A stretch of DNA of 5,077 nucleotides from Nitrospinota bacterium (GTDB lineage: Bacteria > UBA8248), in the NCBI GenBank assembly GCA_003506735.1, contig DNYS01000222.1:793-5869 (forward strand). Direction: 5' to 3'. Shown piece after piece: positions 1 to 5,077 of the stretch. The position numbers were made by a program, and so were the translations under genes. Position 1 is the first letter of the stretch. Each line of letters starts with the position of its first letter. Below the pieces are notes generated by a model. That model saw nothing but the letters and a program-made list of their open reading frames with translations. It did no database searches and had not been told where the DNA came from.

Positions 1-621
1 GCACAGGCCGCGGCCGGGGCCATTGTCCAGGCGATACAGGCCGGACCCGCGCTCGGCGCGGCACCCGGCGGACCGCCTCCGAACATCGCCCAAATCATCC
101 AGGCCGTCGCCCAGGGCGCGGCAACCGCCGCCGCCTACCATGCGGCGGTTCAGGGACCGGGCGGACCGGGCGGACCGGGCGCTCCCCCGCCGACATTTGA
201 TACGGGCGCTTTTGTGGCGGCGGTGGCCCAATCCGCCGTCCAGGCATTCCAGGCCCCGCCTCCCGGCGCTCCGGGCGGGCCCCCTGTCGATTTGGGCTCC
301 ATCATCGCCCAGGTCACCCAACAGGCCCAGGCATACCAGACCCAGGTTCAGCAACAAGTTCAGCAGGGCGGGGGACCGACAGATATCGGCGGGCAGCCAC
401 TTCCGCCGCCAACTTTTATACCCGGCTTCGACCCGACGGGTACCTTTCAGCCACCGCCCGGCACCGAACCCCCGCCTGGACCGCCGGGACCGCCGGGTCC
501 ACCGGGACCCACGGATAGCTTTGTTCTCACCAGCGAAGACGTGGATCAGGCGCTGATCGACGCGGCGCAACAGGGGCTCATCATACAAAGCGGCACGGTC
601 GCAAGCCCCTCTACTCCGTAA
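1..621 (+). CDS. C-terminal part of an Ala/Gln/Gly/Pro-rich tandem-repeat protein (5' truncated)
   Basis: The frame is open from base 1 to a TAA at 619-621, giving 206 residues with the N-terminus off the window. I do not recognise the family. Two degenerate units are visible, about residues 7-66 and 71-139. Each has Ala/Val/Ile/Gln helical stretches, an internal APGGPP linker, a second helix (IIQAVAQ in the first, IIAQVTQ in the second) and a Pro-rich end finishing PPPTF. The second helix of unit 2 is strikingly Gln-rich. A collagen-like Gly-Pro-Pro stretch follows (residues 160-171), then a non-repetitive acidic tail (about 172-206) that reads like a small folded or docking segment. No transmembrane segment or catalytic motif is visible. 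A GTG at 214 could serve as a start, but the repeat continues upstream of it, so I treat the gene as truncated. Such sequences occur in bacterial surface or envelope proteins; that role is a guess. A strong terminator follows immediately, so this ends a transcription unit. Confidence 0.75.
   Translation, partial: AQAAAGAIVQAIQAGPALGAAPGGPPPNIAQIIQAVAQGAATAAAYHAAVQGPGGPGGPGAPPPTFDTGAFVAAVAQSAVQAFQAPPPGAPGGPPVDLGSIIAQVTQQAQAYQTQVQQQVQQGGGPTDIGGQPLPPPTFIPGFDPTGTFQPPPGTEPPPGPPGPPGPPGPTDSFVLTSEDVDQALIDAAQQGLIIQSGTVASPSTP
19..417 (+). repeat. two degenerate tandem protein-level repeat units
   Basis: Unit 1 spans about 19-198 and unit 2 about 211-417. The protein alignment rests on shared landmarks: an AxVxAx helix start, APGGPP, a following I-I-x-x-V helix with Gln, and a terminal PPPTF. 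Landmark spacing between copies is 63 to 73 residues, so the units have drifted with small insertions. The DNA copies are not near-identical, so this is old duplication rather than recent expansion. More copies may lie upstream of the window. Confidence 0.55.
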
Positions 622-627
622 TATTCG

Positions 628-670
628 GGCCCGTCCCTTGAACCTTTAGGCTCAGGGGACGGGCCTTTTT
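628..670 (+). terminator. Rho-independent terminator of the truncated repeat-protein gene
   Basis: A 14-bp stem pairs 628-641 with 652-665; all pairs are Watson-Crick except one G-U wobble. The apical loop is 642-651, within which two further C-G pairs can form. The stem is followed directly by five T at 666-670. It begins six bases after the TAA at 619-621. The long GC-rich stem plus T tract is a textbook intrinsic terminator for plus-strand transcription. It separates the first gene from the TPR gene, which therefore needs its own promoter. Confidence 0.92.
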
Positions 671-772
671 GCATCCACGGTCACGCTTCCTATCCCCCGG
701 CCGCGCCAAGTAGAATGAAGCGCGCCGAAATGCCGCCCGAAACATCGCCAGAAACGTTGGGGCCTCTCCGCC

Positions 773-780
773 GGGAGGAG
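773..780 (+). promoter_or_regulatory. Shine-Dalgarno of the TPR gene, fixing the start at 793
   Basis: GGGAGGAG lies 12 bases upstream of the ATG at 793. The spacing is somewhat long, but the match is strong. The alternative in-frame ATG at 715 has no purine-rich ribosome binding site before it and would put 26 extra residues ahead of a good signal peptide. Confidence 0.7.
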
Positions 781-792
781 AAGACGAAAAGC

Positions 793-2280
793 ATGACCCG
801 AATCACACGGCCTCTCTTTGCCGCTCTCATTGTCTTCATGGCCTGCGCCTCGCCGTCGTATCCCGCCACCAAACCGCTCGAAGAGGTGAAACGGCTCGAG
901 AACCGCGCGGTCAGGCTGCTGCAGGCAGGGCAACCCGCCACCGCCCTGCCGCTCCTCCGGCGCTCGCTCGCCATCATCAAAAAAAACCTGGGCCCCGGCC
1001 ATCTCCGCTTTGCGCAGATTCTCAATAACGTGGCGATGATTCATCAGTCGCTGAAGCAGTATAAAAAAGCGCGCCCGTTGTTCGACCGCTCCCTGCGCAT
1101 CCGGATCGAGGCCCTGGGCCCGGAACATCCCAGCGTTGCGGTCGCCCTCAACAACCTGGGCGGTTTCCACCAGGCCTTGGGCCAGTTGAAAACCGCGGGG
1201 AAATTATTCCGGCGGGCGCTCGCCATCCGTGAGAAAGCCCTTGGCCCCGGGCACATCAAAACGGGGTTCAGCCTGAAAATCCTCGCCGACGTCTACCGCC
1301 TGCAGCGCAAGTTCGGCCAAGCCGAACTCCTCTACCGCCGCGCGCTCGCGGTTTTCGACAAGAAACTTCCCCCCACTCACCCCCGGACGGCCTACATCCT
1401 CGAAAAGCTTTCGCTCACCTATCACGCCCAAAGAAAATTCAAACCATCGGAGCCCCTCCTCCGGCGGCTCCTCGCTATCCAGGAAAAAACCCTGGGCCGG
1501 GAACATCTCGCGATCTCGAAAACCCTCTCCAACCTGGGGGTCGTGCTTCAGACCCAGGGCCAACTCCAAAAATCCGAAGTCTTCCTCCGGCGTTCGTTGT
1601 CCATCACCAGGAAAAACCTCGGCCCGCGGCATCTCGCTATCGCCCAGAATCTCAACAACCTGGCGGAAAACCTGCGCCTACAAAAGCGGTACAAGGAGGC
1701 CGAACGCCACCACCTCGCCTCCCTGATCATGCGCGAAAAAATACTGGGTCCCGAGAGTCCTCAAGTCATTCTCAGCCTGAACAATCTCGCGGGCCTCTAC
1801 ATGCTCCAGCGCCGCTTCAACGATGCCGAACCTATCCTTAAGCGCGTCCTGGGCATTTTTGAAATTGCCCTCGGCTCGAAAAACGCCCGGGTCGCCGCCA
1901 GCCTCCGCCACCTGGGCGAACTCAACCGCATGAAGGGCGAGTTCAAAAAGGCGGAGAATTTTCACCGCCGCGCTCTCGATATTCGCGAAAAAATGTTCGG
2001 TGCAACCGACCTGCGGGTCGCCCAGAGCCTCCACAACCTCGCCAATGTCCTGATCTTCCAGGTCCGCCCCGATAAATTTCGCCAGGCGGAAAAACTCCTC
2101 CACCGCGTCTTTCAAATCCGGGAAAAAACGCTGGGGCCGACCCACCCCTCCGTCACCCGGGTCCTCGATAACCTGGTCCTCCTGTATAAATTGAGAGACA
2201 AGGACCCCAGGGACTTCAAAAATCTAGCCAAGGCGATCCGAAAAAAGATCGCCGCCCCCCGAAAACGGGCCAAGCCCTGA
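793..2280 (+). CDS. exported tetratricopeptide-repeat protein with ten kinesin-light-chain-type repeats
   Basis: The product is 495 residues from the ATG at 793, chosen over the ATG at 715 because a Shine-Dalgarno precedes 793 and translation from there begins with a signal peptide: MTRITRP basic end, hydrophobic LFAALIVFMA, then ACA-SPS, a plausible signal peptidase I site after residue 19. Cys18 (FMAC) makes a lipoprotein conceivable, but Phe at -3 is a poor lipobox. The mature part is nearly all TPRs of the 42-residue TPR_10/TPR_12 class. The inter-repeat LGPxHP-type motif begins at residues 66, 108, 150, 192, 234, 276, 318, 360, 402 and 447, each followed by a helix like NNLAxLY and a second helix like AExLxRRALxIREK. 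A basic tail (KKIAAPRKRAKP) ends the chain. No catalytic domain is present. TPR superhelices bind protein or peptide partners, so a periplasmic or envelope scaffold is the natural inference; the partner is unknown. The aminotransferase gene starts 15 bases later. Confidence 0.9.
   Translation: MTRITRPLFAALIVFMACASPSYPATKPLEEVKRLENRAVRLLQAGQPATALPLLRRSLAIIKKNLGPGHLRFAQILNNVAMIHQSLKQYKKARPLFDRSLRIRIEALGPEHPSVAVALNNLGGFHQALGQLKTAGKLFRRALAIREKALGPGHIKTGFSLKILADVYRLQRKFGQAELLYRRALAVFDKKLPPTHPRTAYILEKLSLTYHAQRKFKPSEPLLRRLLAIQEKTLGREHLAISKTLSNLGVVLQTQGQLQKSEVFLRRSLSITRKNLGPRHLAIAQNLNNLAENLRLQKRYKEAERHHLASLIMREKILGPESPQVILSLNNLAGLYMLQRRFNDAEPILKRVLGIFEIALGSKNARVAASLRHLGELNRMKGEFKKAENFHRRALDIREKMFGATDLRVAQSLHNLANVLIFQVRPDKFRQAEKLLHRVFQIREKTLGPTHPSVTRVLDNLVLLYKLRDKDPRDFKNLAKAIRKKIAAPRKRAKP
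910..2160 (+). repeat. ten-unit 126-bp (42-residue) coding tandem repeat
   Basis: The TPR units recur at exactly 126 bp for nine consecutive inter-repeat motifs (nucleotides 988, 1114, 1240 and so on to 1996). The step to the tenth (2131) is 135 bp because of a three-residue insertion near VRPDKF. Copies are conserved at protein level but clearly diverged at DNA level, which is typical of an old, selected TPR array. Confidence 0.85.
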
Positions 2281-2285
2281 AGGGA
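2281..2285 (+). promoter_or_regulatory. probable ribosome binding site of the aminotransferase gene
   Basis: AGGGA follows directly on the TPR gene's TGA (2278-2280). It is 10 bases from the ATG at 2296 and 4 from the GTG at 2290, which favours the ATG. Its position against the upstream stop suggests translation of the two genes from one message. Confidence 0.5.
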
Positions 2286-2295
2286 TCGTGTGCCC

Positions 2296-3648
2296 ATGAA
2301 CGATGATGCCACGAGGGATGTCTTCGAGCGCGGGAGGGAGGGCTCCAAAGCCCTTTTCGAAAAGGCCCGGGGCGTCCTCGCGGGCGGCCTGACCAGCGAG
2401 CTGCGCGCCGCCGCCCCCTTTCCCCTCTTCATCGAGCGGGCCCAGGGCGCCCGCAAGTGGGACGCCGACGGCAACGAATACATCGACTACTCGATGGGGA
2501 GCGCCGCCCTCCTCCTCGGCCACGCACACCCCGCCGTGATCGAGGCCCTGGGCCGCCAGGCCTCGAAGGGCACCCTCTACTCGGCGCTGACCGCCCTCGA
2601 AGTCGAATGGGCCGAAGCCGTCAAATCCCTTTATCCCGCCGCCGGGCAAGTGCGCTTCACCGGCTCGGGCACCGAGGCCACCACCCTCGCCTTCCGGCTG
2701 GCGCGCGCCGCGACGGGCCGGGAGAAAATCCTTTGCTTCGAGGGCCACTTCCACGGCTGGGGCGACGACACCTCGGTCGGAATCAAGGTCCCCTTCGGCC
2801 GGCCCCACACCCACGGCATCCTTGCAGCCGTGAACGAGGCCGCCATCGTGTGCCCGGCCGATCTCGAAAGCGCCGAAGCCGCCCTCGCCGCGAACCCGGA
2901 CACCGCCGCCATCGTTCTGGAGCCCTCGGGCGCCTCGTGGGGGACCGTGCCCCTGCCCGAAGGGTTCCCCGAAGGCCTCCGCCGCCTCGCCGATGCGAGC
3001 GGCGTGCTGCTCATCTTCGATGAGGTCATCACCGGCTTCCGCTGGAGCCCGGGCGGCGCCCAGGCCCTCTTCGGCGTCGCGCCCGACCTCACCACCCTGG
3101 CCAAGAACCTGACGGGCGGCCTTCCCGGCGGCGCCGTCGCCGGCCACGAAGAGCTTATGCGCCTCCTCGATCCCGCCCTCGAATACAAGGGCATGCGCGC
3201 CGGCGTCTTCCACCGGGGCACCTTCAACGCCAACCCTCTCTCCGCCGCAACCGGCATCGCCGCCATCGGCCTCTTCCGGACCGGCGAGCCCCAGCGCCAC
3301 GCCGACGCCATGGCCGCCCGCCTCCGCGAGGGCATGGCCCGCGTCCTCCGCCACCACGAGATCGCGGGCGCCGTCTACGGGCCCTCGTCCACCTTCCACA
3401 TCTACCTCGGACCCACCCCCCGAAACGGCAGTGTCGAGGGCCTGAGCGCCGCCGCCCTCAAGAGCATCCCCCCCGCCGCCGTCCAGGCCCTCCAGCTCGC
3501 CCTCCGTCTGCGCGGGGTGGACCTCATGTCCTACACCGGCGGCGTCACCTCGGCCGCCCACACCCCCGCCGACATCGACCAAACCCTCGAGGCGTTCGAC
3601 AGCGCGATGGAAGAGCTCGCCGGGGCGGGCAAAATCGAGCGGCTATAG
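2296..3648 (+). CDS. class III PLP-dependent aminotransferase, glutamate-1-semialdehyde-aminomutase-like
   Basis: The product is 450 residues from the ATG at 2296. An in-frame GTG at 2290 would add two residues, but AGGGA at 2281-2285 sits 10 bases from the ATG and only 4 from the GTG. The fold-type I aminotransferase signature runs in order: GxxxWDADGNEYIDY (about 51-65), phosphate-binding GSGTEA (123-128), FEGHFHGW (148-155) whose aromatic-His-Gly stacks on the cofactor, FDEVITGFR (241-249) with Asp242 for the pyridine nitrogen, Lys270 in TTLAKNLTGGLP as the Schiff-base lysine, and GTFNANP (308-314) with a phosphate-contacting Thr309. Order and spacing match GSAM. However, the HemL-typical NSPVR near the N-terminus is replaced by TSELR, and the lysine region reads AKNLTGGLPGG rather than GKxxGGGLPVG. 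I therefore call a cytosolic GSAM-like transaminase or aminomutase of unknown substrate, not HemL. Codons are more strongly G/C-ending than in the TPR gene just upstream. Co-transcription is likely from the 15-base gap. Confidence 0.9.
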   Translation: MNDDATRDVFERGREGSKALFEKARGVLAGGLTSELRAAAPFPLFIERAQGARKWDADGNEYIDYSMGSAALLLGHAHPAVIEALGRQASKGTLYSALTALEVEWAEAVKSLYPAAGQVRFTGSGTEATTLAFRLARAATGREKILCFEGHFHGWGDDTSVGIKVPFGRPHTHGILAAVNEAAIVCPADLESAEAALAANPDTAAIVLEPSGASWGTVPLPEGFPEGLRRLADASGVLLIFDEVITGFRWSPGGAQALFGVAPDLTTLAKNLTGGLPGGAVAGHEELMRLLDPALEYKGMRAGVFHRGTFNANPLSAATGIAAIGLFRTGEPQRHADAMAARLREGMARVLRHHEIAGAVYGPSSTFHIYLGPTPRNGSVEGLSAAALKSIPPAAVQALQLALRLRGVDLMSYTGGVTSAAHTPADIDQTLEAFDSAMEELAGAGKIERL

Positions 3649-3728
3649 CACAAAACCCATCCCCTCGAACCTCCTCAAGCTCCCTCAAAATCCGGAAACG
3701 CCAACCTTCCCGGGCGAACGTCTCCACC

Positions 3729-3744
3729 GTGCGGGGCACCGCAC
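3729..3744. other. GC hairpin in the convergent intergenic gap
   Basis: A perfect 6-bp stem (GTGCGG with CCGCAC) closes a GGCA tetraloop about 80 bases after the aminotransferase stop. No T tract follows on either strand, so it is not a canonical intrinsic terminator. The 222-base gap (3649-3870) otherwise shows a run of nine C (3778-3786) and no coding frame I can support. Confidence 0.3.
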
Positions 3745-3850
3745 CTGGCGCAGCGTGAGACGCCGCGCGAGGTAACGCCCCCCCCCGCGGGAACTCGAAA
3801 TCCTGGCTGATTTGACCCTGAAAGCGTTAACCGGAAATGCGGGGAGATGC

Positions 3851-3864
3851 GGGCGCAGCCGCCC
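3851..3864 (-). terminator. weak hairpin just after the LLM gene stop
   Basis: GGGCG and CGCCC pair around a CAGC loop (5 bp), starting about six bases past the minus-strand TAG. There is no T run after it on the minus strand, so intrinsic termination here is doubtful. It could be a message-end hairpin used with Rho, or chance in GC-rich DNA. Confidence 0.2.
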
Positions 3865-3870
3865 CCGATG

Positions 3871-4953
3871 CTAGAGCGTGACGGGCTCGGTGTCCTTCAA
3901 AAGCGGCATCACTTCTTTGCCGAAGATTTCGGCCTCCTCCACATGGGGCCAGCCCGAGAGGATGAACGTCGAAGCCCCGGCCTCGGTGTAATCGCGCAGG
4001 GCCGCGGCGATCATGTCCGGCGTGCCCACCAGCGTCGCTCCCGCGCCCGCGCGGACGGTGTTGACACCCATCCAGAGGGTGTCGGTAATCCAGAGGGAAT
4101 CGCGGCCGCCCAGCTCGTTCATCCGCCGCTGGCCCTCACTCTCGGTCTTGTTGCGCATTTCGGACCAGACCTGGATGTGGTCGATGTCGCTCCCTTCGAT
4201 GAGCGCCTCGGCCGCCCGCCGCGCCTCGGCCTTGGTCTCGCGGCAGACGACATGCATCCGCAGCCCGAAGCGAAGCGCATCCTCGCGCTCGTATTCCGCG
4301 GCGAGGCGCCGCATCTCCGCCACATCCTCCACCACCCGGTCCAGCTCCACCGTCCACATCATGTGCACGTCGGCATGCTTCGCCCCGGCGCGCCGGCCCG
4401 CCTCCGAGCTTCCGCCGAGATAGACCGCCGGGTGCGGCTTCGTGACCGGGCTCGCGAAAATTTTTGCGTTTTCAATGTCGTAGTATCCGCCCTTGAAAGT
4501 GACCGGCCCCTCCTCCCGCCAGAGGGCGGCCATGATCTCCAGAAACTCCCCGGTCCGCGCGTAACGAGCGTCGTGGTCCAGATGGTCGCCGTAGCGCTTC
4601 TGGTCCACCTGGGTCGAGCCCGTCACCACGTTCACCGTCAGCCGCCCATCCGTCACGATATCGAACGTGTTCGCCTGCTGCACCGCCATGACCGGACTCA
4701 TCAGCCCGGGCCGGAAGGCGATGCAGAACTTGATCCGCTCGGTGCGCGCGGCGATGGCCGCCCCCATCATCCAGGCGTCCAGGCAATGGGTCCCGGTCGG
4801 GGTGAGCAGGTTCACGAACCCGGCCCGCTCCGCCGCCCGCGCCACCTCGGACAAATATTCCACCGTCGGCGGCCGCTCGGCCACCTCCGCGTTGATCCGG
4901 TGCCCGTCCCCGTACTGCCCCGTCGGCAGGAACCAGGCATATTCGGTCGGCAT
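3871..4953 (-). CDS. LLM class flavin-dependent monooxygenase, SsuD (alkanesulfonate monooxygenase)-like
   Basis: The product is 360 residues from the ATG at 4953; a GGAGG lies 7 bases upstream, and the SsuD-like N-terminus EYAWFLPTGQYGDGH begins right there. The further ATG at 4971 has no such site. It is a luciferase-like TIM-barrel protein resembling E. coli SsuD along its whole length: PTGTHCLDAW (Cys57, like SsuD Cys54), NVVTGS (108-113), LDHDARY (125-131), YLGGSS (178-183), FGLRMHVV (Arg232 and His234, like Arg226 and His228), LWMGVNTVRAGAG (Arg301, like Arg297) and LSGWPHVEEA (332-341). Trp335 falls where SsuD has Tyr331. SsuD-type enzymes use reduced FMN from a partner reductase plus oxygen to cleave C-S bonds of sulfonates. 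No reductase or transporter gene is in view, and the family also includes enzymes for other substrates, so sulfonate use is unproven. It lacks roughly 20 residues of the SsuD C-terminal tail. It is convergent with the aminotransferase and should be cytosolic. Confidence 0.9.
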   Translation of the reverse strand: MPTEYAWFLPTGQYGDGHRINAEVAERPPTVEYLSEVARAAERAGFVNLLTPTGTHCLDAWMMGAAIAARTERIKFCIAFRPGLMSPVMAVQQANTFDIVTDGRLTVNVVTGSTQVDQKRYGDHLDHDARYARTGEFLEIMAALWREEGPVTFKGGYYDIENAKIFASPVTKPHPAVYLGGSSEAGRRAGAKHADVHMMWTVELDRVVEDVAEMRRLAAEYEREDALRFGLRMHVVCRETKAEARRAAEALIEGSDIDHIQVWSEMRNKTESEGQRRMNELGGRDSLWITDTLWMGVNTVRAGAGATLVGTPDMIAAALRDYTEAGASTFILSGWPHVEEAEIFGKEVMPLLKDTEPVTL

Positions 4954-4960
4954 GGATAAG

Positions 4961-4965
4961 CCTCC
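4961..4965 (-). promoter_or_regulatory. Shine-Dalgarno of the LLM monooxygenase, fixing the start at 4953
   Basis: Read on the minus strand, GGAGG is followed by a 7-base spacer (CTTATCC) and then the ATG at 4953, which is near-ideal spacing. It lies inside the extension created if the ATG at 4971 were used, which argues against that longer form. Confidence 0.8.
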
Positions 4966-4987
4966 GCGCATATGAATCGGATGGGTT

Positions 4988-5027
4988 TATCCGGATAGGA
5001 TAGCATGAAGGAGATACGGCATGAAGG
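4988..5027 (-). promoter_or_regulatory. candidate promoter/operator region upstream of the LLM gene
   Basis: On the minus strand, TTCATG (5025-5020), a 17-base spacer and TATCCT (5002-4997) resemble a sigma-70 promoter with only 3/6 and 4/6 matches, so it is weak. A perfect 10-base palindrome, TATCCGGATA (4988-4997), abuts the -10-like element. The 9-base direct repeat GCATGAAGG occurs at 5003-5011 and 5019-5027, 16 bases apart, with a poorer third copy near 5030-5038. Palindrome and repeat in this position could bind a regulator; that is inference. Confidence 0.3.
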
Positions 5028-5060
5028 GGCTATGAAAGCGAACCGGAGAAACCCACGGAA

Positions 5061-5077
5061 CCCCCCCCCCCCCCCCC
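5061..5077. repeat. terminal run of 17 C
   Basis: The window ends in an uninterrupted C17, which is poly-G when read inward from the other strand. A homopolymer this long exactly at a sequence end is typical of a poly-G artefact of two-colour sequencing chemistry carried into a contig end, rather than genomic sequence. The bases from about 5061 should not be trusted. Confidence 0.8.

Noticed and set aside
23..556. 177-codon plus-strand frame overlapping the first gene
   Set aside because: An Arg/Pro-rich translation typical of an out-of-frame reading of GC-rich DNA. The repeat structure and the terminator just after the stop support the other frame.
669..696. Possible promoter TTGCAT, 16-base spacer, TATCCC before the TPR gene
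   Set aside because: Only three matches in each hexamer, and it overlaps the terminator T tract; not distinguishable from chance.
715..792. Upstream ATG giving a 521-residue TPR protein
   Set aside because: No Shine-Dalgarno precedes 715, and the added 26 residues would bury the signal peptide that begins at 793.
910..2160. Regular spacing suggestive of a CRISPR-like or satellite array
   Set aside because: The periodicity is in frame, 126 bp long, diverged at DNA level and fully explained by TPR units. There are no short identical repeats with unique spacers.
652..2483. Several minus-strand frames opposite the TPR gene
   Set aside because: Their apparent repeats are the complement of the TPR repeats. 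None has a ribosome binding site or family signature.
2224..3582. Minus-strand open frame of 452 codons opposite the aminotransferase
   Set aside because: Its product is a low-complexity Gly/Ala/Glu/Val-rich chain with no motif. It arises because the strongly G/C-ending codons of the real gene remove stops from the complementary frame.
3649..3870. Possible small RNA or gene remnant in the convergent gap
   Set aside because: Only two short GC hairpins without T tracts and no promoter-like or coding signal. Nothing supports a distinct gene.
3847..4959. Plus-strand open frame of 370 codons opposite the LLM gene
   Set aside because: The product is Arg/His/Pro/Gly-rich without recognisable domains, while the minus-strand frame matches SsuD end to end.
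5005..5077. Plus-strand frame from the ATG at 5005 open to the end (begins MKEIRHEGAM), possibly a divergent gene start
   Set aside because: Only about 18 credible codons before the C17 run, a weak AGGA with short spacing, and no recognisable sequence. It cannot be told from chance without the sequence beyond the contig end.

Overview
The window is a GC-rich bacterial fragment holding four protein-coding genes: one truncated at the left edge and three complete. The organism cannot be named. A classical signal peptide with a strong Shine-Dalgarno start, heavy G/C-ending codon use, an SsuD-type LLM flavoprotein and a glutamate-semialdehyde-aminomutase-like aminotransferase fit an uncultured GC-rich, probably Gram-negative bacterium (alphaproteobacterial, deltaproteobacterial or Tectomicrobia-like). 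That placement is inference. The left edge cuts a gene and the right edge ends in 17 consecutive C, so this looks like a complete short metagenomic contig.

Layout. Positions 1-621 (+) encode the C-terminal 206 residues of an Ala/Gln/Gly/Pro-rich protein. It contains two degenerate tandem units and a short collagen-like Gly-Pro-Pro stretch, and it is closed by a strong intrinsic terminator (628-670). Positions 793-2280 (+) encode an exported protein that is almost entirely ten kinesin-light-chain-type tetratricopeptide repeats of 42 residues. Fifteen bases later, 2296-3648 (+) encodes a class III PLP-dependent aminotransferase of the glutamate-1-semialdehyde aminomutase (GSAM) branch, with all core cofactor residues. 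A 222-base gap with two weak GC hairpins separates it from the convergent gene at 3871-4953 (-), an SsuD-like LLM class flavin-dependent monooxygenase. The last 124 bases are that gene's leader, with a 10-base palindrome, a 9-base direct repeat and a weak promoter candidate.

How the genes work together. The TPR gene and the aminotransferase are close enough to be co-transcribed, but their products should act in different compartments and they differ in base composition, so a shared function is not shown. The LLM gene lies on the opposite strand and has its own leader. No flavin reductase, sulfonate transporter or tetrapyrrole genes are present to fix the substrates of the two enzymes. I find no CRISPR array, transposase, tRNA, rRNA or defence system. 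The more notable points are the unrecognised repeat protein, the very regular TPR array, a Tyr-to-Trp change in the LLM active-site region, and a GSAM-like enzyme lacking HemL hallmarks.
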